This document shows positions 1-8,118 of a stretch of 14,378 bases of DNA, one piece after another. The DNA comes from Terana coerulea (Eukaryota > Basidiomycota > Agaricomycetes > Polyporales > Phanerochaetaceae). A program made the translations under genes and the position numbers. The stretch lies in contig JAKOGH010000978.1 of NCBI GenBank assembly GCA_024811115.1, positions 1 to 14,378 on the forward strand. The letters run 5' to 3'. The stretch's first letter is position 1. Every line of letters starts with the position of its first letter. The notes under the pieces were generated by a model. The model was not told the DNA's origin and did no database searches. It saw only the letters and a program-made list of their open reading frames with translations.

Positions 1-720
1 TTTGAAGGAGAGATGCGCTCGCGAAGGCCCAAGGCTCGTTCTTTCGCGTGGGTGGTGAACGCAGGAGGGGACTTTTAGGCATGGCTATAACAATGGTAAT
101 CAGTACTGGTCTCTATTTCAGCGAGCGATCACAGAAAATGGTGAAAACAGATGAAATGACTTGTTGAGGTCGTGCGGTCTTGATGCGTACAATCGGTAGT
201 GTCAACGACGGCCTGGTTTCTCTCGCTGAGGTCCGGAGGTACCAACCCAATCCCGAGGAGCAGTATGGGGGTCTCTGAGTTCCAGCCGTGCAGCAAAAGG
301 TTTTGAGCCAATATTACATTGACTCTATGCTCACACAAACTGGTTTGCTGTCAACACCTGAAGGCTCATAGCCGTAACTACCTGAAGGTAAGTCACACCA
401 GAATGTTGCTCCATCGCTATACATGCAGCAAGCACCTCTTTATGCCTGAGGATCGGCATGAAGATTAGCATGCTGCCATAATAGCAGCCCACAGCCTAAG
501 CCATGGTGCTTCTCAACGATACAGAGCATAGTCCCTGACGGCGACTAGCTCATAGCCTTAGTTCTTTTGCAGAACAGTGGCAAGATCCCCCAGAACCCAA
601 ATAGCAACAGTGTTCATTTCAACACACTGTGCATAACAATATGTATGCCGCACAACACTGCAACAAAGGTCCTGCTCGTTGCTCTTGACAGCAACAATGA
701 GTAGCAGAGCAGACTCAACA
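1..720. other. Left flank without a supportable gene
   Basis: I see no recognisable protein family here. A minus-strand frame of 69 codons at 129-338 stays open but resembles nothing I know. The minus strand contains several splice-like strings (for example CAGGTGAGT near 745 and CCTTCAG near 360-390), so this could be the leader or intron-rich start of a minus-strand transcription unit driven from the TATA-like site near 864. That reading is weak. The stretch may equally be the inner part of a decayed retroelement. Confidence 0.3.
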
Positions 721-721
721 A

Positions 722-1215
722 ACTATCACAAAACTATAACACTCACCTGCTGGGATAACTTGAAAGACGTGGGGAAAGCAGAGGGACTTGAGTAGAACTA
801 GCAGAGTGGATATGAATCAATAATGTTATTGAGTCTGGGGGTTTAGCCCACAGATCAGCCTTCTTATATATATGTAAAGGGACCCCAGACACTATCTAAG
901 ACCTCCAATACCATATGCTGACTGATATAGTCAGGTAACATCTGACTAAGGCTCCAGAGCATACCACCGCTCTAACTTCTTTATTAGATCTAACCTAGCT
1001 ATCATGCTAACATTAACACTATCTAGATGTCCTAATCTAGCTACTGTACACTACCAGTACACGATGTCGTAGTGACCTCATAGTGAGGTCATAATCTAGA
1101 ATGAATCCAGAACTGAATCCATGATCCTGTGTCTGTATGAGGCATATCCCTGATAACCATGTGTCCCTCGCATGGCCAACTGATCAGCATCTTGTAACGC
1201 TGTTGTGACGACTGG
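722..1215 (-). promoter_or_regulatory. LTR-like or promoter-like stretch read on the minus strand
   Basis: On the minus strand a TATATATAAG box (plus positions 864-873) is followed about 120 bases further on by a CAGGTGAGT donor-like string. The stretch also holds two short perfect inverted repeats: 817-832 (7-bp arms, 2-base loop) and 1073-1091 (8-bp arms TGACCTCA/TGAGGTCA, 3-base loop). TATA box, short leader and splice donor are the usual order in fungal LTR promoters, but I could not find matching TG...CA ends, a primer-binding site or a second copy. It may therefore be a solo LTR of another family or an ordinary promoter. Boundaries are approximate. Confidence 0.25.
1073..1091. repeat. 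Perfect inverted repeat, 8-bp arms
   Basis: TGACCTCA at 1073-1080 is the exact reverse complement of TGAGGTCA at 1084-1091, with a 3-base spacer. It could be a dimeric protein-binding site or a small hairpin in the LTR-like stretch around it. No function can be assigned. Confidence 0.5.
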
Positions 1216-1310
1216 GTAACGTGTCCCGTGACTTGATGTTTCACTCTAGGCGCTGTAGACTAGCGCTGAGGGAAATTTGTGATAGGAAAGCTTAACAAAG
1301 CTCGCCAGAG

Positions 1311-1976
1311 CTGTTTCCAAATTGTGACTGGCTCACTCCTTTATATCATGCTTGGTACACAACCGGACATTGTGTATGCTATCACAAAGCTTGCACAGTT
1401 TAGTGCAAATCTGTTCGAAGACCACTTGAATAAAGCACTGTATATCTGCCGCTACCTGTCAGGGCACTTGTAATTACACTCTCAAGTATAACGGCTCTTC
1501 CGGGTTAGGCTTAGTGGCATATACCGATGCAAATTGGGTGGCTGCTTCCAACTGTCGCTTTTAGACTGGCTTTCTGCTAATGCTTGCAGAAGGAGCTTTT
1601 AACCAGAGCTCTTTTGCACAGAAGTCCGTAGCAACGTCAACTAAAGATGCTGAATACATGGCACTTAGTGACTGCTCCCTAGAAGTCATGTGGATTTGAA
1701 ACATTCTCTTTGAACCCAGTTACAACTTCGAGAAAGTACCCATTTGCAGTGACAACCAGAGCACTTTATTTGTTTTGGAAAATCCTGTCACTGGAAAGCA
1801 CACCAAACACATTGACATCTGCTACCACTACATTCGCAATGTTGTTGAAGCTGGCCACGTCGAAGTACTTTTCGTACCTAGCGTTGACAATCGCAGATAT
1901 CTTTACCAAGAATCTGAATAGAGTCAAGATTGAGAAGTTCCAACCAATGCTTGAACTTCGCATCGCTGCTAACTAG
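1311..1976 (+). pseudogene. Ty1/copia Pol remnant (end of reverse transcriptase plus RNase H)
   Basis: This is the C-terminal end of a Ty1/copia polyprotein, whose intact form copies element RNA into DNA inside virus-like particles. The last RT block is seen at about 1320-1460 (GSLLYIMLGTQPDIVYAI, then LNKALYICRYLSG). RNase H follows: the first acidic motif YTDANW near 1520, KDAEYMALSDC near 1645, CSDNQS near 1745, and the copia hallmark TGKHTKHIDICYHYIR near 1795-1840. It ends with ADIFTKNLNRVKIEKF and a TAA/TAG-type stop at about 1974-1976. It cannot be functional: an extra base near 1463 shifts the frame, TAG at 1562-1564 and TGA at 1697-1699 interrupt the second frame, and a lost base near 1890 shifts it again. 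Gag, protease, integrase and most of RT are absent, so the left end is truncated near 1311. The polypurine tract and 3' LTR follow directly. Confidence 0.93.
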
Positions 1977-2010
1977 CGTGACTAAACCAGCGCAGGCAAT
2001 ATGCTGTATT

Positions 2011-2023
2011 AGGTTAGAAGGAG
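2011..2023 (+). other. Polypurine tract of the copia element
   Basis: The purine-rich run AGGTTAGAAGGAG lies immediately before the TGTTGAG that opens the LTR. In LTR retroelements this site primes plus-strand DNA synthesis. Its position, 34 bases after the pol stop and touching the LTR, fits that role. Confidence 0.75.
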
Positions 2024-2292
2024 TGTTGAGTCGGATAGATGTCGTAAACACTCCTGCTCACATTTTCTCTATTGTTCTACCAGGTTCCACTATGACGATC
2101 TCCATTGTCCATTGTTTTGGTATCTATTTGTGTCTGTTTGTAGTACAGCCACTCTGTATTGTACATAAAGGCAGCTCTCTGTGCCATACAGAATAGGACT
2201 CTTACAACTCTCAAACCCCACTAATGTGTGTATCAATCAGCCTACAGGTGAGTAACCGCACTAGCATCCTATTCGCGGAGACAAGCTCAACA
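2024..2292 (+). repeat. 3' LTR of the copia element
   Basis: The LTR opens with TGTTGAG (2024) and closes with CTCAACA (2286-2292), giving the expected TG...CA ends with a perfect 7-bp terminal inverted repeat and a length of 269 bases. The polypurine tract precedes it directly. The first 127 bases are about 90% identical to the inverted fragment at 2749-2876, which confirms the start. No 5' LTR is present in the window, so the target-site duplication cannot be checked. Confidence 0.85.
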
Positions 2293-2748
2293 CGTAATCA
2301 GCACGAAGCGGATCGGAGTAGATGAGGAATAGATGATAAAACAAGTACGAGGAGGGCAACGAAGGCCAACTCCCAGTAGACCTCACAAAATAGGCAAGCA
2401 GGTGCCAATACTTGTCCTCAATAACTAAGTTAGCATTGCTCCTATGTACAGTATATTGAATACATACTTTGCCCCCAAATGACCAAGAGGTCGAGATGAG
2501 GGACAAGGCTAGAGGGTCCAGAGTGCTAAGTGTCCGAGAACGTAAAAGAATCGAGCCGCATTTGGGCGCTAAGCGCTGGGATCATCGGAATGAAGTCCAG
2601 AGGCTCTGGGGCTGCTACCAGGCCGTGTATCTGTGCTAAACAAATGCGAGAAAATGAAAAATAATACTACATATGCGTGTCCGTCTGCAACACTTCCCCT
2701 AGGCCTTGGTAGGAGTGTACTCCGCTGTATGCGCTGCACTTCTACAAA
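2293..2748. other. Stretch between two copia LTR copies, no gene
   Basis: No coding region or clear repeat was recognised. The minus-strand open frames here are short and resemble nothing known. The part near 2700-2748 may be a diverged continuation of the neighbouring LTR fragment, because GCATACAG near 2730 on the minus strand resembles CCATACAG in the intact LTR. Confidence 0.4.
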
Positions 2749-2876
2749 TGGCTGTACTACAAACAAACACAAATAGATACCAGGACAATAGACAACAGGG
2801 ATCGTCATAGTGGAACCTGGTAGAACAATAGAGAAGATGTGAGCAGGAGTGCTTACAGCATCTATCTGACTCAACA
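2749..2876 (-). repeat. Partial LTR of the same copia family, inverted
   Basis: Read on the minus strand it opens with TGTTGAG at 2876 and follows the LTR at 2024 for about 128 bases, up to GTAGTACAGCCA, with roughly ten differences that are mostly transitions. After that the similarity breaks up, so the copy is truncated or heavily diverged. No polypurine tract like the one at 2011 lies next to it. It is a separate insertion, either a solo LTR or the end of another decayed element lying to the right. Confidence 0.85.
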
Positions 2877-2920
2877 TTCTCACTCAACCCTTTTGAATGT
2901 GTCGGGGACCAGGCTCGCAG

Positions 2921-3106
2921 CTAAGCAGACAGAAATAAAATAAGAGTGCTCAGTTCTCTGTCTTGTGTGCAGAGAAGAACTATATTGCGAACCTAAGCAG
3001 ACAAAAATAAAACGAGAGTGCTGCGGCGCATCAGCCGAACTGTCTACAGTGTCCATCAAAGAAGCCAATGTACCTTAGTTCTCTGTCTCATGTGCAGAGA
3101 AGAACT
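2921..3106. repeat. Imperfect direct duplication with an internal insertion
   Basis: The first copy, 2921-2981, runs from CTAAGCAGACAGAAATAAAA through AGTTCTCTGTCTTGTGTGCA to GAAGAACT. The second copy is split: 2993-3022 matches the first half and 3077-3106 matches the second half, with about 54 extra bases between. The copies differ mainly by transitions. The unit could be the internal tail of a retroelement lying behind the inverted LTR at 2876. No function can be assigned. Confidence 0.7.
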
Positions 3107-3659
3107 GAAGCACTGGAAATGGAGCCAATAAGCTGGTATGCGAGGCAGCTGACCAAGCTACTATATAGGATCACATCAGGCGCTTGTGCAATCAGTGCAG
3201 TGTCCAGGAAAGGAATGAAGAAATAAAAGAGTGTCCATGCACAGTAAAACAATAAATTCCAATAAACCCTTCCCCAGTGTACCGAAGGGTGCTTCGGTAC
3301 ATAAGTTAGCTAAAAACATGTATGTCTGGCGATACACCCTATCATATGTGCAGCATTCAATATTCAAGACACAGCTTTAATAAGAAGCCTATACCAGTTA
3401 CATCCTCGAGTCCTTGGCCTCAGTATGTAACCAAGCAATGGAAAATTGTGCTGTACCGTCGAGTAGCAATATTTAATGGCATCTGTAAGTCAATGCAGCG
3501 CTTTGATGGCTGGTGATACCGTGATACGCATTGAGCTGTCATGTGAAGCATAAGTCCTTATGGCAGATATGTCTTAACAGCTGTCATACATGTTACTTCA
3601 AAACTCAGAGCTTTGTCTGAGAGACTCTGGAAACCGCAATGCAGCTTGCACAACATCTG
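3107..3659. other. Non-coding stretch with one strong hairpin
   Basis: I find no gene here. The only clear structure is the hairpin at 3278-3301, annotated separately. AATAAA-like strings near 3250-3265 just before it could be polyadenylation signals of a plus-strand transcript, but no upstream gene supports that. Confidence 0.4.
3278..3301. repeat. Perfect 10-bp stem-loop with GGTG loop
   Basis: TGTACCGAAG (3278-3287) and CTTCGGTACA (3292-3301) are exact reverse complements around a 4-base loop. The stem is long enough to be stable in RNA or single-stranded DNA. It follows two AATAAA-like strings, so it could lie in the 3' end of a transcript or at the end of a mobile element. Neither is shown. 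Confidence 0.75.
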
Positions 3660-4500
3660 GAAAAACTCCTCCTTCTAATCTGTGCTTTATACTTTTTTTT
3701 AGTGCTAAGTTGTCTATTATGCTCTTTTTCACTTTTCGTGAAAATGCTTTTTTAAAATACAGCGCATTTAGCTAATTTACCTCTATTAGCTTGCTAAACA
3801 GTTTTTTACCTTTTTAACATTCTAACCTACTACTTATTAGTGGTTTTATTACCTAACTGACTTTTCATTACTTACTGACGCCTTATTACGTTCTTTCATT
3901 AGCTTATTTACTAAGTTTCTTTTTGCCTAATTTATCACTATTTTACATTTTATCAATAGCTTATCATTATTTTCTTACTTACTTGCTTGTTATTTGTGGT
4001 ATATTTATGATATTATTTAAAGTTTATGACACTTATTTTGCTATTGCTGTTATTTATTCTTTAATCCCTTATTATTGTATTGTTTTCAGCTAATTTAGTT
4101 CTTCTGCTCCTTTTTTTGCTAATCAGCCAATGCACATGCTTATACTATTGCACTTTTAGAGTTAATACAGCTACAGTTCTCTATTTTAGCCTAGTTAGCA
4201 TATAAATGCATATTGAATTTCTTACTAGTCTAGTTTTTAAAGTACACAAAGCCTTAAAGATGTTATCAATAATAAGTCTGGAGTTCTTCAATATCACCTT
4301 TAAAACTCAGTATATAAGCTCTATATAACTGCCAAAAAGGAGCTGCTTATGTTTGGATTTTAATTTTAATTTTACACGACAGCCACAATTGAACAACAAG
4401 TTGTAATCACTTTTAAATATCATAGCAGCCCTAAAAAGCGACTGCTTTACATATGACTAAGACCATCTATTCTGTATGTTTTTGTTAATGGGTTGGGCTA
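3660..4500. other. AT-rich block without genes
   Basis: Composition shifts sharply here to strings of T and A with frequent TTAGC/GCTAA words. No frame of useful length is open and no protein is recognisable. The flanks on both sides are much richer in G and C. The block could be an old AT-biased transposon, the body of the SINE-like element whose tRNA-like head lies at 4521-4594, or a transferred organellar fragment. I did not recognise mitochondrial genes in it. Confidence 0.55.
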
Positions 4501-4520
4501 AAAAGGACAATTATACAATT

Positions 4521-4594
4521 GTGAACACATAGATTCAAACCTATGACCATCTAGGTTAACTCGCCCAGCAGGTTAACAACTGCGCCATAGTGGC
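4521..4594 (-). repeat. tRNA-derived sequence (possible SINE head or tRNA pseudogene)
   Basis: Read on the minus strand, an A-box-like TGGCGCAGTTG (plus 4577-4587) is followed at tRNA-like distance by a B-box-like GGTTTGAATCT (plus 4531-4541). A T-arm-like inverted repeat CATAG/CTATG spans 4528-4545, and an anticodon-arm-like CTGGG/CCTAG pair lies between the boxes. The layout resembles tRNA-Ile-like genes. It is not a working tRNA: the 5' GCCACTA has no pairing partner after the T-arm, and the loops have extra bases. An internal RNA polymerase III promoter with a lost acceptor stem is typical of SINEs. If it is one, the tail would run leftward into the AT-rich block. Confidence 0.6.
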
Positions 4595-4872
4595 TTGGCT
4601 GTGTTCTAGCACACATCATTTATAACCTACCAGGCCTGTTAAAGCGCCTCAATGTGTCTGAAGCCTTCGTGTTTGGCATCACCTTTATCCTCTCAGTCCC
4701 CATCTCTAACCGATGTGTCAGCTGTGTTGCAATCACCTACCACACCACTAGAACCCAAGCAACACTACACGACAACGGAGGGTCAGATGATGGATAGAGC
4801 AAGGCCGTGAAAGAGAGGGGCTCCCTGCAAACGAGGTATGTGGCTGTCTTGCTGCATCTACCACTAATATCC

Positions 4873-4917
4873 AAAACCGTCACAGCCGTGCATGCACGGC
4901 TTATAGATGGCGGTTTT
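4873..4917. repeat. Composite palindrome before the satellite array
   Basis: A perfect 18-base palindrome, AGCCGTGCATGCACGGCT, lies at 4884-4901. It is enclosed by a second inverted repeat, AAAACCG at 4873-4879 and CGGTTTT at 4911-4917. Together they could fold into a stepped cruciform or hairpin. The structure lies at the left edge of the tandem repeat that begins near 4930. Confidence 0.75.
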
Positions 4918-4929
4918 ATAAATAGGCAC

Positions 4930-5690
4930 CACACAACCCCTTGGAGTAATGAACGACACATGCAAACGCCCCACGTAGTCAAGCACAACGCGAACATACC
5001 CAACGCTGGCAGGCAAGCGACGGCCGATGCACAAGAAGCCGGCACACATGACATGACGTGTACAATACGAGCAGCGGCACAACGACATACATGCAATGGT
5101 AACAGACACATACAACACCAACACCAGCACGTGAGGGCGTGGCAAAGCACAGCATGCGCGAGGCCAACGTAAGCGAGCGCACTGCCATTACAAAGGGCTG
5201 ACGCACAACCCAAGGACCAGGGCAGCAAGATATACAGGTGCGACACCAAAGAATGCAGCATGCGCACCACGCCGGTGCATGAGACGTGGTGAAGCATGAC
5301 GCACGCAGACTAACGTAGGCAAGCGCTGACACCGACGCACAAGAGGCCGAAGCGCATGATACGCGAGGGCGGGACAATGGTGCACATACGTACAGTGCCG
5401 ACAGACGCGCACCACGCCAATGCCAGCGCACAAAACATAGTGAAGCATAGCACGTGCAGGCCGACGCAGGCAAGCGCCGCCCGACACAAAGGGCCAGCGC
5501 ATGACACAAGGATTAGGGCAGCGATCTACACGAGTGTGATGCCAACAAGTGCAGCATGTGCACCATGCTGGTGCTAGCATGTGGAACATGGCGAAGCATG
5601 ACAACGTGCAGACTGACATTGATGAGTGCGCCCCATCAGAGAAGGCTGGTGCACAACATAAGGGGCGGGGTAGCAGTGTATGTAAGTACA
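4930..5690. repeat. Degenerate satellite, unit near 151 bases, about five copies
   Basis: A diverged tandem array. The landmark (G/A)AAGCA(T/C), followed by AACGTGCAG-like and GGCAAGCG-like words, recurs at 4980, 5144, 5291, 5442 and 5593, giving steps of 164, 147, 151 and 151 bases. Other shared landmarks are GCACCACGCC or GCACCATGCT just before it, and AAGGGCTGACGCAC or AAGGGCCAGCGCAT after it. The copies are strongly diverged and rich in CA/TG and GC words. Both strands hold long open frames (186 and 176 codons on the minus strand), rich in Cys, Ala and Val or His and Thr. These are by-products of the repeat and do not look like real proteins. Edges are approximate. Confidence 0.75.
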
Positions 5691-5828
5691 TTATTGACAA
5701 ATACAACACACAGGCAAGTACGGCACCCGGTGTGCAGGCTTCATCAGGAAAGGGGTTTCAATTACATAGTTGATGTTGTTAATGGTACGTACTCGGAGTT
5801 ATCCATTGAAAGAAAAGATATGATAGGC

Positions 5829-5870
5829 TAGTAGAGCTCATGATGCTCTGATACATGATCCGCTCTACTA
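5829..5870. repeat. Inverted repeat, 9-bp perfect arms
   Basis: TAGTAGAGC (5829-5837) and GCTCTACTA (5862-5870) are exact reverse complements around 24 bases, which themselves contain partly complementary CATGAT words. The site is a possible hairpin between the satellite and the spliced frame to the right. Its role is unknown. Confidence 0.5.
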
Positions 5871-6033
5871 CGGTCTCTGAGAACTGCGAGTAGATGCCTT
5901 CTTCTCAAGGAGCTTCCAGTTGGCTGACTAAGTTCTATTAGAGTTTATGCGAGCCTATGCGAGAAGCCATTCGCTCTGGCATTCTATCCCCGAGCATGCA
6001 CGGAGCTGAGGCTCTGCGCCTGCACCTAAAATT

Positions 6034-6468
6034 GTACGTACCTCGGTCCTTTTCTATCGCCCCTTTACTAACGGCGTGACCCGAGCGCCCGAGAGACCGA
6101 TTCCGGGTCTTCACGCTGACGTACAAAAGACGTGCTGTCTGCCATCGCCTCTGAAGTCCGCATCTCACCTGCATACACCACAGTAAGTCTCAGATTTTAC
6201 ATGTATTGCTACTACTATCAGCAACACTCACGAGTCACTAACTACACTGGAGCAGCTATGCATGGACAGCAATGTCCAGTGGCCCACAATGCTGCCAATA
6301 CTCCAGCAGTGGTGGCTTTCTGGACTGCTGGTGAGTCCTTGTGTTGCTGCGAACAAGGACCGCCCTCCAGCACTCACTCTTCTCTACAGGCTCGGGACTT
6401 CAGGGGTTTCGTATGTGCAGCTGTGTGTGTATGTAAATATTATCTTCTTCACAAGAACTTGTAACTGA
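6034..6468 (+). CDS. Possible spliced gene fragment of unknown function
   Basis: The protein is not recognised. Support comes only from splice signals and one frame that stays open across them. Candidate introns are 6034-6085 (donor GTACGT, branch TACTAAC, end CCCGAG), 6183-6255 (GTAAGT, CACTAAC, GAGCAG) and 6331-6389 (GTGAGT, CTCTACAG), with lengths of 52, 73 and 59 bases. Joining 6088-6182, 6256-6330 and 6390-6468 gives 82 open codons ending at TGA 6466-6468. The fragment is Cys/Ser/Pro-rich, with no known motif and no clear start. The frame before 6034 is unclear, so the 5' end is missing or decayed. An AATAAA (6597) lies about 130 bases after the stop. It may be a decayed gene, or part of a non-coding transcript that mimics exons. 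Confidence 0.3.
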
Positions 6469-6523
6469 CCTCTGATGCACGAAGCCCGAGACCTGGGCCT
6501 CGAGTACTGGTACTGGTAGCGTA

Positions 6524-6568
6524 GCGAACCACAGTAGATACTCATCTCTGTTCTGTACTGCGGTTCGC
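6524..6568. repeat. Inverted repeat, 13-base arms with one mismatch
   Basis: GCGAACCACAGTA (6524-6536) pairs with TACTGCGGTTCGC (6556-6568), with a single mismatch around a 19-base loop. It lies just after the stop of the putative spliced frame and before an AATAAA, so it would fall in that transcript's 3' end if the transcript exists. Confidence 0.6.
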
Positions 6569-6902
6569 CGCTATTTGCAATCTAATTCATGTGTAAATAA
6601 ACATCCTAGAATTATGTAATCAATAAGTCGCTCTCCCAATCCGGCATTTTGATTCACGTGCCGTGTAGCTGCTGTTCATAGTGAGTCATAGCAAAGGCAC
6701 GATAGCCCCTGTTACAGCCCATAGCCAAAACCTGGGTATGTAGTACGATATATGTCGAGGAAGTCAATGGTGCTATCATTGCTATATGCCCTATCTAACA
6801 CAATATAAACTAGAGCCTCTTTCGTGATGTTGTCTGCACAGTATGAGTAGTTTAGTATGTTAGGTAGTTTAGTTTTGTGTGTAGATAACTAAACATGGAA
6901 TA
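6569..6902. other. Non-coding flank of the nested transposons
   Basis: I see no gene here. An AATAAA at 6597-6602 may serve as a polyadenylation signal for the putative frame to the left. The rest is mixed sequence up to the TA target site at 6901-6902. Confidence 0.4.
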
Positions 6903-7080
6903 CTGTACATTAATGACCTGACAGGGGCCGGATGTGACTGTGACATTTTTGCAACGATCCGGATAAGCGGCGGCAAGGTCGAAGGCCTGTGACATGCTTC
7001 CAGAGACCAGTGGTGAGCAGGCTATCTAGAGCCAAGTTTGGTGTTTGCTCACTATTATTTGGCTGTTATTGTGCAGCATC

Positions 7081-8118
7081 TAGTGATTGGCAAGGGTAAA
7101 CCCTCCATGCTCAGAGTAGTGTTGCCGAAGTTCAGTTCAGTTCGGTTCGGGTCCATTTTTGTCCAAACCAGAACCAGAACCAAGTGTTTAGCAGCCGAAC
7201 CTGAACTGAACTGAACTGAACCAGTATGAACCGGTTCGGTTGGTTCAGTTCAGGGTTTGAACTGGTTCGAACCATTGAACCATGTATATATCAGCTTTAC
7301 TCTGTCAAATCAGTATAATTGCAATGGTAGATTATAATAGAGTTATATATTAACATCTAGAAGAGTTTGTATAGTGCAAAAGCCTTACATTATGATGTTT
7401 TGAAGCTCAGTGTCTGATAGAGGCTGCCAGTTGCCTTTTTGGCAGCTATTGATGGCATCATATATACACCAAAACATAAGCAGAGTGACATTTGATGCTC
7501 AGTTTACAAGCACAACAATGAAAAAATAGTTTAGACATGCTATAGTAAGTAAGTTCAAGTACTTTTCTCTATGAATCCCAGTACAAATACACTACATAAC
7601 ATATACATGGTTCACGGTTCGAACCGGTTTGAACTTGGTTCAGAGTGTGACAGCCATGCCCCCGAACCAAGAACCGAACCAAGTTATCTAGAGGCTGAAC
7701 CAGAACCGAACCAAACTGAACCACACGGTTCGGTTCATCGGTTCTGGTTCTGAACCGCCGAACTGAACTGAACTTCGGCAACACTAGCTCAGAGGGCAAC
7801 CCTTACCCTTACCCTCCAATACCTTTACCCTCATGAAGGGTAAGGGTTAAGGGCTACCCTTCAAACCCTTGCAAAAATAGGCTGAAAATGGTGCTTTAAG
7901 TGCCTTTCCCTACTTACTTATAATGTCAGTCTTCTATTTGAGTGGCTTGCATTGGTATAGAAAGCACTTACAACACTTGCAGCTCTCTCTAGCAATATAC
8001 CTAGCACTTGAATACAGACCCCTGCCAGACAAGGGTTAACTTTCCTCAACCCTTACCCTTACCCTCTGTACCCTTACCCTTAACCCTTGGAGGGTTTGCG
8101 AACCCCTGCCTATCACTA
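7081..8118. mobile_element. Middle hAT-type miniature transposon
   Basis: The ends are TAGTGATTGGCA on the left (7081) and, read from the right end inward, TAGTGATAGGCA (8118). Both are followed by AAACCCTCCA after a short gap. The element is bounded by a perfect 8-bp target duplication GCAGCATC at 7073-7080 and 8119-8126. TAGTG-type ends and 8-bp duplications are hallmarks of the hAT superfamily. The two arms carry many CCCTTACCC or AAGGGT words (about 7800-7875 and 8050-8095) that probably act as subterminal transposase-binding sites. Without its inserted guest the element is about 360 bases with no coding capacity, so it is non-autonomous. It landed inside the TA-flanked element, and its left arm was later hit by the inner hAT element. 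Confidence 0.9.
7117..7786. mobile_element. Inner hAT-type miniature transposon with GGTTC-rich arms
   Basis: This element is 670 bases long with 29-base perfect terminal inverted repeats (7117-7145 and 7758-7786, opening TAGTGTTGCCGAAGTTCAGT). It is flanked by a perfect 8-bp duplication GCTCAGAG at 7109-7116 and 7787-7794. Behind each end lies an arm of roughly 160-180 bases holding about 27 copies in total of GGTTC/GAACC in both directions, typical of hAT subterminal binding sites. The arms are themselves imperfect inverted repeats, closing with GGTTCGAACC-containing blocks near 7265 and 7618. The core, about 7285-7600, is AT-rich and non-coding. No transposase is present. It is the youngest of the three nested insertions because it interrupts the middle element, and its ends and target duplication are intact. 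Confidence 0.95.

Noticed and set aside
2450..2470. Shared TGTACAGTATATTG with the right edge of the TA-flanked transposon (about 8314-8327)
   Set aside because: A single 14-base match in a 14-kb window can arise by chance, and there is no other similarity around it.
4521..4594. Functional tRNA gene
   Set aside because: The acceptor stem does not pair and the anticodon and T loops have extra bases.
4737..5709. Large Cys-rich proteins on the minus strand (186, 176 and 173 codons)
   Set aside because: They lie in overlapping frames across a tandem satellite and repeat with it. Base composition alone explains the open frames.
7800..8095. Interstitial telomere (CCCTTACCCTT words)
   Set aside because: The words are ACCCTT rather than the usual fungal TTAGGG/CCCTAA repeat. 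They are irregular and lie in the arms of an element with TAGTG ends and an 8-bp target duplication.
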